In this document: positions 1 to 5,230 of the stretch, one piece after another
Position numbering within the stretch: the first letter of the stretch is position 1
Layout: each line of letters opens with the position of its first letter
Assembly (NCBI GenBank): GCA_003558175.1
Contig: PWMO01000201.1
Location: 1 to 5,838, forward strand
From: Spirochaetaceae bacterium
Lineage (GTDB): Bacteria > Spirochaetota > Spirochaetia > DSM-27196 > PWMO01
Reading direction: 5' to 3'
Length of the DNA stretch: 5,838 bases
The notes under the pieces: generated by a model
Seen by the model: the letters and a program-made list of their open reading frames with translations, nothing else
Told to the model about the DNA's origin: nothing
The model's database searches: none
Position numbers and translations under genes: made by a program

Positions 1-429
1 ACCGTGTTCGTCTATCAGCCGCTGCGAGAGCTCCTCTCCGATATCGCCCCAGGCGACAGCATACGCGTGATCGCGGTTCTTGAAGATGAAGGGAAGATCG
101 AACACGCCGAAGCCGTCAACAAACTGGACAATAGGAGTCGATAGATTGGCCATATCAACCGTTCCCATCTGAGCCTGCTGGGCGTTCTCCATTGCCGGGC
201 CAAGTTCGGCGGCCGGGTAGATATCTATTGTGATACTCCCGTCGCTCAACCGCTCGACGTTCTCCTTGAAACGCTCTCCCCAGAGATAGACCGGATGCGG
301 GTCGACAGTCTCGTGAGCAAAGGTCAGCACCAGCTGATCGTCGGCCGTAGTTGTCTCAGCAGCCCCTCCTGCCCACACCATTGATCCGATCACGATCAAT
401 CCTATAGCCAGCAGAAATGTACGTCGCAT
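1..429 (-). CDS. TRAP transporter substrate-binding protein (DctP family), N-terminal part
   Basis: Periplasmic receptor of a tripartite ATP-independent (TRAP) transporter, which captures a substrate (typically an organic or sugar acid) and hands it to the DctQM membrane permease. The 143 visible residues begin with a basic and hydrophobic signal peptide (about residues 1-20, ending MVWA). The mature start GGAAETTT lacks a cysteine, so it is not an obvious lipoprotein. Family signatures follow: LTFAHE (35-40), the WGERFKENVERLSDG stretch (50-64), IDIYPAAELG (69-77), QMGTVDMANLS (88-98) and FDLPFIFKN (110-118). The ATG at 429-427 has an AGGAGG ribosome site at 440-435 with a 5-nt spacer, which fixes the start. 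The C-terminal half, including the conserved substrate-binding arginine region, lies outside the window, so the substrate cannot be assigned. It is transcribed divergently from a GntR/FCD regulator that probably controls it. Family confidence is high. Confidence 0.93.
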   Translation of the reverse strand, partial: MRRTFLLAIGLIVIGSMVWAGGAAETTTADDQLVLTFAHETVDPHPVYLWGERFKENVERLSDGSITIDIYPAAELGPAMENAQQAQMGTVDMANLSTPIVQFVDGFGVFDLPFIFKNRDHAYAVAWGDIGEELSQRLIDEHG

Positions 430-448
430 AGACACCTCCTGAATTGTG

Positions 449-480
449 TTGTGTACATTGTACCCCGCTTTGTCCACATG
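449..480. promoter_or_regulatory. Pair of operator-like boxes (TTGTNNACAT) spaced 21 bp apart
   Basis: Two similar 11-mers, TTGTGTACATT (449-459) and TTGTCCACATG (470-480), lie in the same orientation with start-to-start spacing of 21 bp, two helical turns. Each differs at one base from the symmetric TTGTNNACAA. That pattern is like operators of FCD-type GntR regulators such as VanR/UxuR relatives. One box overlaps the -10 and the other abuts or overlaps the -35 of the TRAP promoter, the geometry expected for repression. The regulator at 620-1354 is the natural candidate to bind; this is inferred. Confidence 0.5.
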
Positions 481-484
481 TCAA
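457..484 (-). promoter_or_regulatory. Sigma-70 promoter for the TRAP substrate-binding protein gene
   Basis: On the minus strand TTGACA (484-479) and TACAAT (462-457) are separated by 16 bp. The -35 is a perfect match and the -10 has one mismatch. The expected start site is near 450, giving a leader of about 20 nt that carries the AGGAGG ribosome site. The -10 lies inside an 11-bp palindrome, GTACATTGTAC (453-463, plus strand). Confidence 0.8.
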
Positions 485-619
485 GATTTTTTAGACAAAA
501 TAGTGATGTCTGTGCTCCCCAAAATGCGGCAAATGCGTTATGCTATGAGGGACGCGGGCGCTTACGAGCCCGCTGTGGGCCTCGCCCGCTACGATTTCTT
601 TCAGGAGGAACCTGCGACG

Positions 620-1354
620 ATGGAACGCACCACCGATCATCATCAACCCGGCAACGAATCATCGACCCGCGGCAACGCCGGTTCATCGGATGCAGCCATC
701 GCACCGGAGGCTGCGAATGTATCTGAGGCCGCTATCGTAAAGGATAGCTTTGCAGATCAGGTGTACGAACATGTCAAGCGTCTTATTCTTTCGGGGAAAC
801 TGCGCCAGGGCGAGCGCATTGTGGAGGATCAGATTGCAAAGCAGTTCGGGCTCAGCCGGACACCGGTGCGGCATGCCATCGTTCGCCTCGCAGAGTACGG
901 GCTGGTCTATGTTCGCCCGCGCAGTTACGCGGAAGTTGCCCGTCTTGAGATCGCCGACGTACGGCAGATCGCCGCGGTGAGATTCCACCTGGAGAAGCTG
1001 ATCTTCAGCGAATTCATGCAGCGTGCGACGGCGGACGATGTCTCTGCGCTCACCCGGATCGCCCAGTATGCCGAGAAGGTGCTGCTTGACGACGACACGG
1101 CCGAGTACTTCGAAACCGACTCCAACTTCCACCTCGAGGTGGCCCGCAGGTGCGGCAATCCGCACCTCTGCCAGATTGTTGAGCGCTTCGACGTCAAAAC
1201 TCAGCTGCTGCGCGTTTCGCAGCGCCTCTCGCCGCGGCAACTCGTTCCCTACATGCGCCAGCACTATCAGTTGCTGGAGCTGGTGCAGCGGCACGACGAG
1301 CAAGCGCTCCACCGCGATCTCCACCGCCACATTATTCACGACCTGGAACAGTAG
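620..1354 (+). CDS. GntR-family transcriptional regulator, FCD subfamily
   Basis: DNA-binding, ligand-responsive regulator of 244 residues. After a polar, probably disordered leader (1-42), a winged helix-turn-helix spans about 43-110, with the GntR signature LSGKLRQGERIVEDQIA followed by QFGLSRTPVRHAIVRL. An all-helical FCD effector domain occupies about 112-240. The FCD metal/ligand-site residues appear present: D167 and H171 (DSNFH), H215 (RQHYQL) and H235 or H237 (LHRHI). The reading frame is open back to 446, but that would place the start inside the divergent gene's promoter. I chose the ATG at 620 because AGGAGG lies at 603-608, although the 11-nt spacer is a little long. A start nearer the HTH is possible. 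Divergence from a TRAP binding-protein gene suggests it senses the imported organic or sugar acid and controls uptake. Which acid is unknown. No convincing promoter of its own was found in 485-600. Confidence 0.9.
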   Translation: MERTTDHHQPGNESSTRGNAGSSDAAIAPEAANVSEAAIVKDSFADQVYEHVKRLILSGKLRQGERIVEDQIAKQFGLSRTPVRHAIVRLAEYGLVYVRPRSYAEVARLEIADVRQIAAVRFHLEKLIFSEFMQRATADDVSALTRIAQYAEKVLLDDDTAEYFETDSNFHLEVARRCGNPHLCQIVERFDVKTQLLRVSQRLSPRQLVPYMRQHYQLLELVQRHDEQALHRDLHRHIIHDLEQ

Positions 1355-1380
1355 TCCATCACGCCGTCACGCCTCCCCGG

Positions 1381-1408
1381 CGGACGCGCATTGGTGCTGC
1401 GTCGTCCG
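1381..1408 (+). other. Stem-loop between the regulator and the cyclase gene
   Basis: CGGACGCGC (1381-1389) pairs with GCG (1399-1401) and CGTCCG (1403-1408) around a single bulged T, leaving a 9-nt loop. No T-tract follows, so it is not a classical intrinsic terminator. It may be a weak or factor-dependent 3' end of the regulator transcript. It also contains the first copy of a 10-bp direct repeat, ACGCGCATTG (1384-1393 and 1412-1421). Confidence 0.3.
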
Positions 1409-1418
1409 TCAACGCGCA

Positions 1419-1447
1419 TTGACCGACGGGGAGATGTTTTCTATTAT
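1419..1447 (+). promoter_or_regulatory. Sigma-70 promoter for the diguanylate cyclase gene
   Basis: TTGACC (1419-1424), a 17-bp spacer and TATTAT (1442-1447) form a strong promoter, with one mismatch in each box. With standard spacing the +1 falls at about 1454, the first base of the GTG start codon chosen for the cyclase. This predicts a leaderless or nearly leaderless transcript. Confidence 0.7.
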
Positions 1448-1453
1448 TCCCCG

Positions 1454-2572
1454 GTGAACGCAGAAACGCAGGCATCTCTCTCTTCACCGGTCAAGGCACG
1501 GTTCTTTTTTCATTGCATGCTGTTCTTTGCGGTGACGGGCCTGCTCACAATCGCGTTCAACCTGCTGCTCGGTTTTCCGTTTTACTTCAACTACAAGTGG
1601 ATGGTCCTCAGCCTGATTGCATCGGCACTGGCTGTGGCTGCTCGGCGGGCGTCCAATCTCAAGCTGGTGTACCGGATCGGGGTGTATCTGTTTGGATTCG
1701 TCTTGCTCCCGTTCGGCTGGCTCACAAGCGCCGGCCTGGCATCGCCGGCAATTGTCTACTCGCTCTTTCTGCTCATCATGATCAACTATCTCACCGAGGG
1801 CCGCGAACGGATCACCGCCAATGCCCTCTTTGTTCTGTTGAACGTAGCACTGATCTCTCTCTATTATATTCGCCCGGAGCTCTTCGCCGACATGACACCG
1901 CGCGAGCAGTATCTGGACTGGCTGACAAACGTACCGCTCCTCTTTACGGTGATCGCGTTTTCGCTGGCGGGGTTTGAAAAAGCGTACGAGAATGAGCGCC
2001 GCCAGAACATGCGCAAGGCGCGTGAACTTGAGCAGCTCTCGGAGACCGATTACCTCACCGGGCTCTACAACCGGCTGCGGCTGAAGTCGGCACTCAAGGC
2101 GGCGGAGGCGGGCTTCTCGCGGACCGGAAAGCCGTTCTCGCTGCTGCTGCTGGATATCGACCACTTCAAGGCGTACAACGACCACAACGGACATATCCGG
2201 GGAGACAGCTGTCTGAAGGAGGTGGCCGGTGCGATCCGGAGCTGCCTCGTGCGCGAGTCGGATGAAGCGTTTCGCTTCGGCGGAGAGGAGTTTCTCGTAC
2301 TGCTCCCCTACACTGAAGCCGAAGGAGCAATTAATGTGGCCGAACGCGTCCGAACTGCGGTTCAGGAGTTGCGGATTCCCCACCCGGCGTCGCCCACCGC
2401 GGACGTTGTCACCGTCAGCGTCGGCGTAACCTGCGCCGACAACTCGATCTCAACGGTGGCAAAACTGATTGACAGCGCCGATGAGGCGCTCTACCGAGCG
2501 AAGGAGACCGGCCGCAACCAAGCGGTGCTGTACGAACGCCGCAGAACAGCGCTACGTACCACCGGCCAGTAG
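1454..2572 (+). CDS. Membrane-bound diguanylate cyclase (six-helix sensor plus GGDEF)
   Basis: Makes cyclic di-GMP from two GTP at the inner membrane, a signal that usually shifts cells from motility to attachment. With the GTG start at 1454 it has 372 residues. Six hydrophobic segments (about 17-40, 47-64, 71-90, 95-112, 120-138, 156-174) form an N-terminal membrane module I cannot assign to a named sensor family. A short charged linker leads to the GGDEF domain (about 190-362). Visible there are TDYLTGLYNR (197-206), LLLDIDHFKAYND (231-243), the active-site GGEEF (276-280) and an I-site RESD (267-270) exactly five residues ahead of it. The enzyme should therefore be active and product-inhibited. 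In-frame TTG 1391 or GTG 1394 are possible earlier starts, but they lie upstream of the promoter. No Shine-Dalgarno precedes any candidate. It converges on the FapA-family gene. GGDEF confidence is very high; the start is uncertain. Confidence 0.93.
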   Translation: MNAETQASLSSPVKARFFFHCMLFFAVTGLLTIAFNLLLGFPFYFNYKWMVLSLIASALAVAARRASNLKLVYRIGVYLFGFVLLPFGWLTSAGLASPAIVYSLFLLIMINYLTEGRERITANALFVLLNVALISLYYIRPELFADMTPREQYLDWLTNVPLLFTVIAFSLAGFEKAYENERRQNMRKARELEQLSETDYLTGLYNRLRLKSALKAAEAGFSRTGKPFSLLLLDIDHFKAYNDHNGHIRGDSCLKEVAGAIRSCLVRESDEAFRFGGEEFLVLLPYTEAEGAINVAERVRTAVQELRIPHPASPTADVVTVSVGVTCADNSISTVAKLIDSADEALYRAKETGRNQAVLYERRRTALRTTGQ

Positions 2573-2578
2573 CACCCG

Positions 2579-2610
2579 GCGCCCACTCAGCCGTGGAGCG
2601 CCCACTCAGC
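2579..2610. repeat. 13-bp direct repeat in the convergent gene junction
   Basis: GCGCCCACTCAGC occurs at 2579-2591 and again at 2598-2610, with a period of 19 bp. The second copy contains the stop codon of the minus-strand FapA-family gene (2608-2606). The 33-bp gap between the two stop codons offers only a weak GGCGC/GCGCC pairing (2578-2582 with 2598-2602) and no T-run, so no clear bidirectional terminator is visible. Confidence 0.6.
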
Positions 2611-4153
2611 GTGACGACTGGAGCTTCTCGGCCACGACCTTGCCTTCGGTCTTTAAGAGACGGAACACGACGCCCCGGCACGGCTCGTGCACCGTGTGCG
2701 AGACGTTACAGATTTCGATATATGTTCCGGGATGGACGGTGCCACGAACCGTAATTGTCGCGTCTTCCCGCGTATGCAGCCGGTACAGCAGCGCTTCCGC
2801 GGCATCATTCATTCTGGCGAGGGCTTGCTGCAGCCGTTGCTCGAGATCGTCCAGCTGTGGCGAAGGATGCGCCTTTTTTGCATCTCGCGTCTGCTTCAGC
2901 TTGGCAGCAACCAGCATGCACTGCTCGCGAATCCAGTCAAGCCGTTTTTCAACGGCGTAGTCCATCCCGCAGTAGATCTCGGTCTTGGGCCCGGTCTTGG
3001 TACCAATCTGCGCGGCGACAACCCCGCTTTGCGCGCGCACCTGCCCGCCGACAATCACGCCACGCTTACCCAGTTCCACCGCGCCCAGTGTGTAGATCTC
3101 TGAATTCAGAACACCGCCGTCCGAGTACACTCCCTCCCCGGCTTCCACGTAGCAGTTCTCGATGAACTTCACACGAACCGTTCCGCCAACCTTGACGCTG
3201 CCCATCTTTCGCCCGATAAGACCGCAGCGCACCGTGAGGTCCTTTTCGGCGGTGATCTCGGACGCATCCATCGTTTCTTCGCAGAATATCGACGCACCCG
3301 AGGCAACGCGAAAACCGTCTTTGATCTGTCCCTTGATGATCACGTCTCCGGGAAAGTCCACGTGTCCGGTGTGATAGTCGACGTCGGAGTCGATCTGCAG
3401 CACCTCGGAGACCTGGATCGTTCCATTCTTCAGCTCTACGGTTCCGTCGCAGGTAGCGAGCAGCCTGCCCCCTTCGAGCACCGTGTTGGCTCCGGGCTGG
3501 ATTGACGCATGCTGCTCGATGTCGAACGGAAGCTCACGGTCACGCACGGTGCGTCCGACTTGGCCCAGACTCAGCGGCTCGACCCGCGCCAGCTCTTCGC
3601 CCTCGCTAACGAGGACGAACGGGCTGCGCAGTTTGTAATCAATCCGCATTTCCTCACCCTGACCGGCAGTGCCGCGTTCTCGCGCCAACACGGGGCTCGG
3701 AACGATGTGCTCGGGCACCTCATGGCGCGGCTGACATCCCACAGCGATCGGAACGTTCCTGGTCTCCCTGCGATCGATATTGCAGTCTTGCAGCGTTTGC
3801 GTGATCCGCTCCCAATCCACGCCGAAGACCACGCCCCGGGCCGAGAGTTCCTCCTCCACGTCTTCAGGCTGAATCGGCCGCATACCTTCTGTGGGCGGGA
3901 AGAAATCGGCGTAGGCCGTCATCTCGTCATCGGCAACGCTGACTTCGGCAAATCCGTTACTCGGTACTTGCTCGTCGTGGCGGCGAATCTCACTGAAACG
4001 CCGCTGCGCTTCGCGGCGCAGCCGCTCGTCCAGCGGACCGGATTGGTCCGGAGATTCAGTCTGGAGGCTGGCGATATCATCGATTATCTGCTGCGATTCA
4101 TTCAGCAATCGATCTATCGCGTCGTTTTGTGGTTCACCAATTGGGCGAGGCAT
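2606..4153 (-). CDS. FapA/DUF342-family protein (flagellar assembly protein A-like)
   Basis: A 515-residue cytoplasmic-type protein with no signal peptide or membrane segment. The N-terminal region (1-70) is polar and helical. The FapA N-terminal domain follows (about 75-260) with AYADFFPPTEGMRPI (80-94), then ARGVVFGVDWERI (105-117). A beta-helix of short repeats covers about 220-400, including VDFPGDVIIKGQIKDGFRV (265-283), DASEITAEKDLTVRCGL (296-312) and NSEIYTLGAVELGKRGVIVGG (350-370 region). A likely coiled coil (400-460) follows, then a short C-terminal beta segment (465-510). This is the usual DUF342 order and length. In Vibrio the family is linked to polar flagellum assembly and glucose signalling; in other phyla the role is unclear, and no flagellar gene is visible here. 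The ATG at 4153 is supported by AGGA at 4164-4161 with a 7-nt spacer. The adjacent cyclase is convergent, so a shared c-di-GMP/motility theme is only suggestive. Confidence 0.92.
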   Translation of the reverse strand: MPRPIGEPQNDAIDRLLNESQQIIDDIASLQTESPDQSGPLDERLRREAQRRFSEIRRHDEQVPSNGFAEVSVADDEMTAYADFFPPTEGMRPIQPEDVEEELSARGVVFGVDWERITQTLQDCNIDRRETRNVPIAVGCQPRHEVPEHIVPSPVLARERGTAGQGEEMRIDYKLRSPFVLVSEGEELARVEPLSLGQVGRTVRDRELPFDIEQHASIQPGANTVLEGGRLLATCDGTVELKNGTIQVSEVLQIDSDVDYHTGHVDFPGDVIIKGQIKDGFRVASGASIFCEETMDASEITAEKDLTVRCGLIGRKMGSVKVGGTVRVKFIENCYVEAGEGVYSDGGVLNSEIYTLGAVELGKRGVIVGGQVRAQSGVVAAQIGTKTGPKTEIYCGMDYAVEKRLDWIREQCMLVAAKLKQTRDAKKAHPSPQLDDLEQRLQQALARMNDAAEALLYRLHTREDATITVRGTVHPGTYIEICNVSHTVHEPCRGVVFRLLKTEGKVVAEKLQSSR

Positions 4154-4207
4154 GCAACGTTCCTATCAGGTGACACGACAACCGTGCCATATGTTTTGAA
4201 CTTGAGA

Positions 4208-4252
4208 CCTGCTGGGCGGGAGATCCGGGCTTCAGCGCAGGCCCAGCACAGG
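4208..4252 (-). other. Stem-loop in the 5' leader of the FapA-family mRNA
   Basis: TGCTGGGC (4210-4217) is perfectly complementary to GCCCAGCA (4241-4248), an 8-bp stem. It can be lengthened by CCT/AGG (4208-4210 with 4250-4252) if a bulge replaces the T-A pair. It lies between the predicted start site (about 4280) and the ATG at 4153. The GC-rich loop can pair in alternative ways. No T-tract follows, so it is leader structure rather than a clear terminator, and no known riboswitch was recognised. Confidence 0.4.
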
Positions 4253-4286
4253 CGTCAACGCAGGCATTGGCCGTTCCGCGCGCAGA

Positions 4287-4315
4287 ATTATACCACGAGA
4301 GCTCCTTGCTTGAAA
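4287..4315 (-). promoter_or_regulatory. Extended -10 promoter for the FapA-family gene
   Basis: On the minus strand a perfect TATAAT (4292-4287) is preceded by TGG (4295-4293), giving an extended -10 (TGNTATAAT). A weak -35, TTTCAA (4315-4310), is 17 bp upstream. The expected +1 near 4280 leaves an untranslated leader of about 127 nt. Confidence 0.65.
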
Positions 4316-4373
4316 GTAATTTATTGGAGTAATTTCCGTGACAACGCCTGTTTTCGATATTTTTTTCTTTATA

Positions 4374-4395
4374 GGTTGACAAAACAGCGTCAACC
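4374..4395. repeat. Perfect inverted repeat over the -35 of the metal-operon promoter
   Basis: GGTTGAC (4374-4380) and GTCAACC (4389-4395) are exact reverse complements separated by 8 bp. The left arm contains most of the -35 box TTGACA (4376-4381). No T-tract follows on either strand, so it looks more like a second operator than a terminator. Its binder is unknown. Confidence 0.5.
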
Positions 4396-4404
4396 CGGTA
4401 AAAG
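4376..4404 (+). promoter_or_regulatory. Sigma-70 promoter of the small-protein/methyltransferase/flippase-like operon
   Basis: A perfect TTGACA (4376-4381), a 17-bp spacer and TAAAAG (4399-4404, four of six bases) fit a vegetative promoter. The predicted +1 is about 4411, inside the DtxR-like box that follows. The surrounding 4311-4437 stretch is clearly more AT-rich than the flanking genes, as expected for a control region. Confidence 0.6.
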
Positions 4405-4418
4405 TTAGGTAAGCCTAA
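4405..4418. promoter_or_regulatory. DtxR/IdeR-type metal-regulator box
   Basis: TTAGGTAAGCCTAA matches the first 14 positions of the known DtxR/IdeR consensus (TWAGGTWAGSCTWACCTWA). It has TTAGG/CCTAA arms around a 4-bp centre. It directly follows the -10 and covers the expected +1, the classic position for repression by a metal-loaded DtxR-family protein. By family knowledge this implies induction when iron (or possibly manganese) is scarce. The third part of the full 19-bp consensus (CCTAA) is not conserved, and no regulator gene is in the window. Confidence 0.6.
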
Positions 4419-4437
4419 AACTTTCTGGACGGCAAAA

Positions 4438-4620
4438 ATGAAAGCGGCGATGCAACAGGTTGGCAGGCTCGTTTGGCGCACGATCTGGTTCCTGCACCAC
4501 GGTGTTTCCGGGCTCCAGGATGCGTCGGCGGCACGGTCTATCGGTTGCGCGCGCATCGGCAGCTGTGGCGGCTGTCCCTTAAGCCGTCACTGCACGAGCA
4601 GGAGCGAAGGAAACGGATGA
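4438..4620 (+). CDS. Small four-cysteine protein, first gene of a DtxR-box operon
   Basis: A 60-residue protein of unrecognised family. The N-terminal half (about 1-28) is a tryptophan-rich amphipathic stretch (VGRLVWRTIWFLHHGVSGL) that could lie on the membrane but is not a clean transmembrane helix. The C-terminal half has four cysteines, C37, C43, C46 and C52 (C-X5-C-X2-C-X5-C, around SCGGCPLSRHC), plus H51. This would suit binding of a metal or an iron-sulfur cluster, and loosely recalls small Cys-rich proteins that accompany FeoB. That resemblance is not a family assignment. The ATG at 4438 is the first start after the predicted promoter and DtxR-like box, with a weak GGA at 4427-4429. 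Its TGA overlaps the next gene's ATG in ATGA (4617-4620), indicating translational coupling, the main evidence that it is real. Confidence 0.6.
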   Translation: MKAAMQQVGRLVWRTIWFLHHGVSGLQDASAARSIGCARIGSCGGCPLSRHCTSRSEGNG

Positions 4621-5204
4621 GCAGAATTAAATCCGCGGTCGGCGCACTGGAACGCAGACTTGCCGGTCAAGCGTGGTTCTTCCACGCATATACATTTCCC
4701 TATCGGGCACTGCTCAGGCGAGAGCTGCGCCTGGCCGCAGTGCAGCCGGACGACGTGCTGCTCAACATCGGCTGCGGGAGCGCACCCTTCAGTGCCGTTC
4801 TGGCAGCTCAATTCAGCGGTGCGCGAGTGATCGCGGTGGACATGGATCCGCGCGCGGTGACCGGTGCACGCTCGCTGGTTGCCGGCCTCGGGCTCAGTTC
4901 GCGCATTGAAGTGGTACTCGCCGACGCGGCGAATGATCCACTACCACCGGCCTCCGTTGCGCTGGTGGCACTGCAGGCCGCGCCCAAAGACGATATCTGG
5001 CAAAACCTTCGGCACTCACTGAGCGAAAGCGGTAACCGCGGCAGAGCACTGTTCCGCATCCCGCGTGCCGGGCTGGAGTCGGAGTACGGGCACTTCACTC
5101 CCGGCACTGCGGTTCGTGGCGAGGTGTACCACCGTATGCCGACCTTTGAGCGCACGATCCTCTGTGCCGTCCGGGCGGACCGTTCCGTCTGTAAGGTGGC
5201 GTAG
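4617..5204 (+). CDS. SAM-dependent methyltransferase-fold protein, possibly nicotianamine-synthase-like
   Basis: A 195-residue class I (Rossmann) SAM-binding protein. Motif I is LLNIGCGSAPFSA (48-60), the acidic ribose-binding strand is VIAVDMDPRA (71-80), and LADA (101-104) follows. Next come VALVALQAAPKDD (114-126) and FRIPRAGLESEYGHFTP (146-162). The pattern of motif I with a proline, D-x-D-x-x-A, an Ala-rich strand ending in PK, and R-x-x-x-G recalls nicotianamine synthases, which join aminobutyrate units from SAM into metal chelators. At 195 residues it is shorter than typical members of that family, so a plain methyltransferase is equally possible. The ATG at 4617 was chosen because AAGGA lies at 4607-4611 and it overlaps the preceding stop (ATGA). 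An in-frame start at 4473 would run inside the small Cys gene. Likely cytoplasmic and co-regulated through the DtxR-like box. Confidence 0.75.
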   Translation: MSRIKSAVGALERRLAGQAWFFHAYTFPYRALLRRELRLAAVQPDDVLLNIGCGSAPFSAVLAAQFSGARVIAVDMDPRAVTGARSLVAGLGLSSRIEVVLADAANDPLPPASVALVALQAAPKDDIWQNLRHSLSESGNRGRALFRIPRAGLESEYGHFTPGTAVRGEVYHRMPTFERTILCAVRADRSVCKVA

Positions 5205-5230
5205 TAATGGCAGCTGGCGTAGTAATGGCA
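5197..5230 (+). repeat. 18-bp-period tandem duplication over a stop/start junction
   Basis: TGGCGTAGTAATGGCA occurs at 5197-5212 and 5215-5230, identical over 16 bp with a period of 18 bp. The first copy holds the TAG (5202-5204) of the methyltransferase-like gene and the ATG (5207) of the next. The second copy repeats that pair, giving an extra in-frame ATG at 5225. It looks like a recent slippage duplication. Confidence 0.85.

Noticed and set aside
470..498. Possible plus-strand promoter TTGTCC-N17-TAGACA for the GntR gene
   Set aside because: The -10 is poor and the match could be chance. Not strong enough to list as a feature.
446..619. 58-residue N-terminal extension of the GntR regulator, open in frame from 446
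   Set aside because: It would start within the divergent TRAP leader and promoter, has no ribosome site, and shows no domain-like sequence. ATG 620 has AGGAGG upstream.
1484..2383. 299-residue minus-strand frame opposite the diguanylate cyclase
   Set aside because: Antisense shadow; composition is Arg/Gln/Glu-rich without domain motifs, while the plus strand encodes an intact GGDEF protein.
4366..4394. Possible second minus-strand promoter (TTGTCA-N17-TATCGA) for the FapA-family gene
   Set aside because: The -10 is weak and an extended -10 TATAAT lies nearer the gene. The TTGTCA is explained by the inverted repeat.
4357..4395. T-run at 4360-4370 plus inverted repeat as an intrinsic terminator
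   Set aside because: On the plus strand the T-run precedes the hairpin, and on the minus strand it reads as A's after it, so neither orientation fits a terminator.
3509..4408. 299-residue plus-strand frame opposite the FapA-family gene
   Set aside because: Antisense shadow of a well-supported gene, with no family motifs, and it runs through that gene's promoter.
4473..4616. Extended N-terminus of the methyltransferase-like protein from 4473
   Set aside because: It overlaps the four-Cys gene in another frame, lacks a ribosome site, and its sequence has no recognisable motif. ATG 4617 has AAGGA and an ATGA junction.
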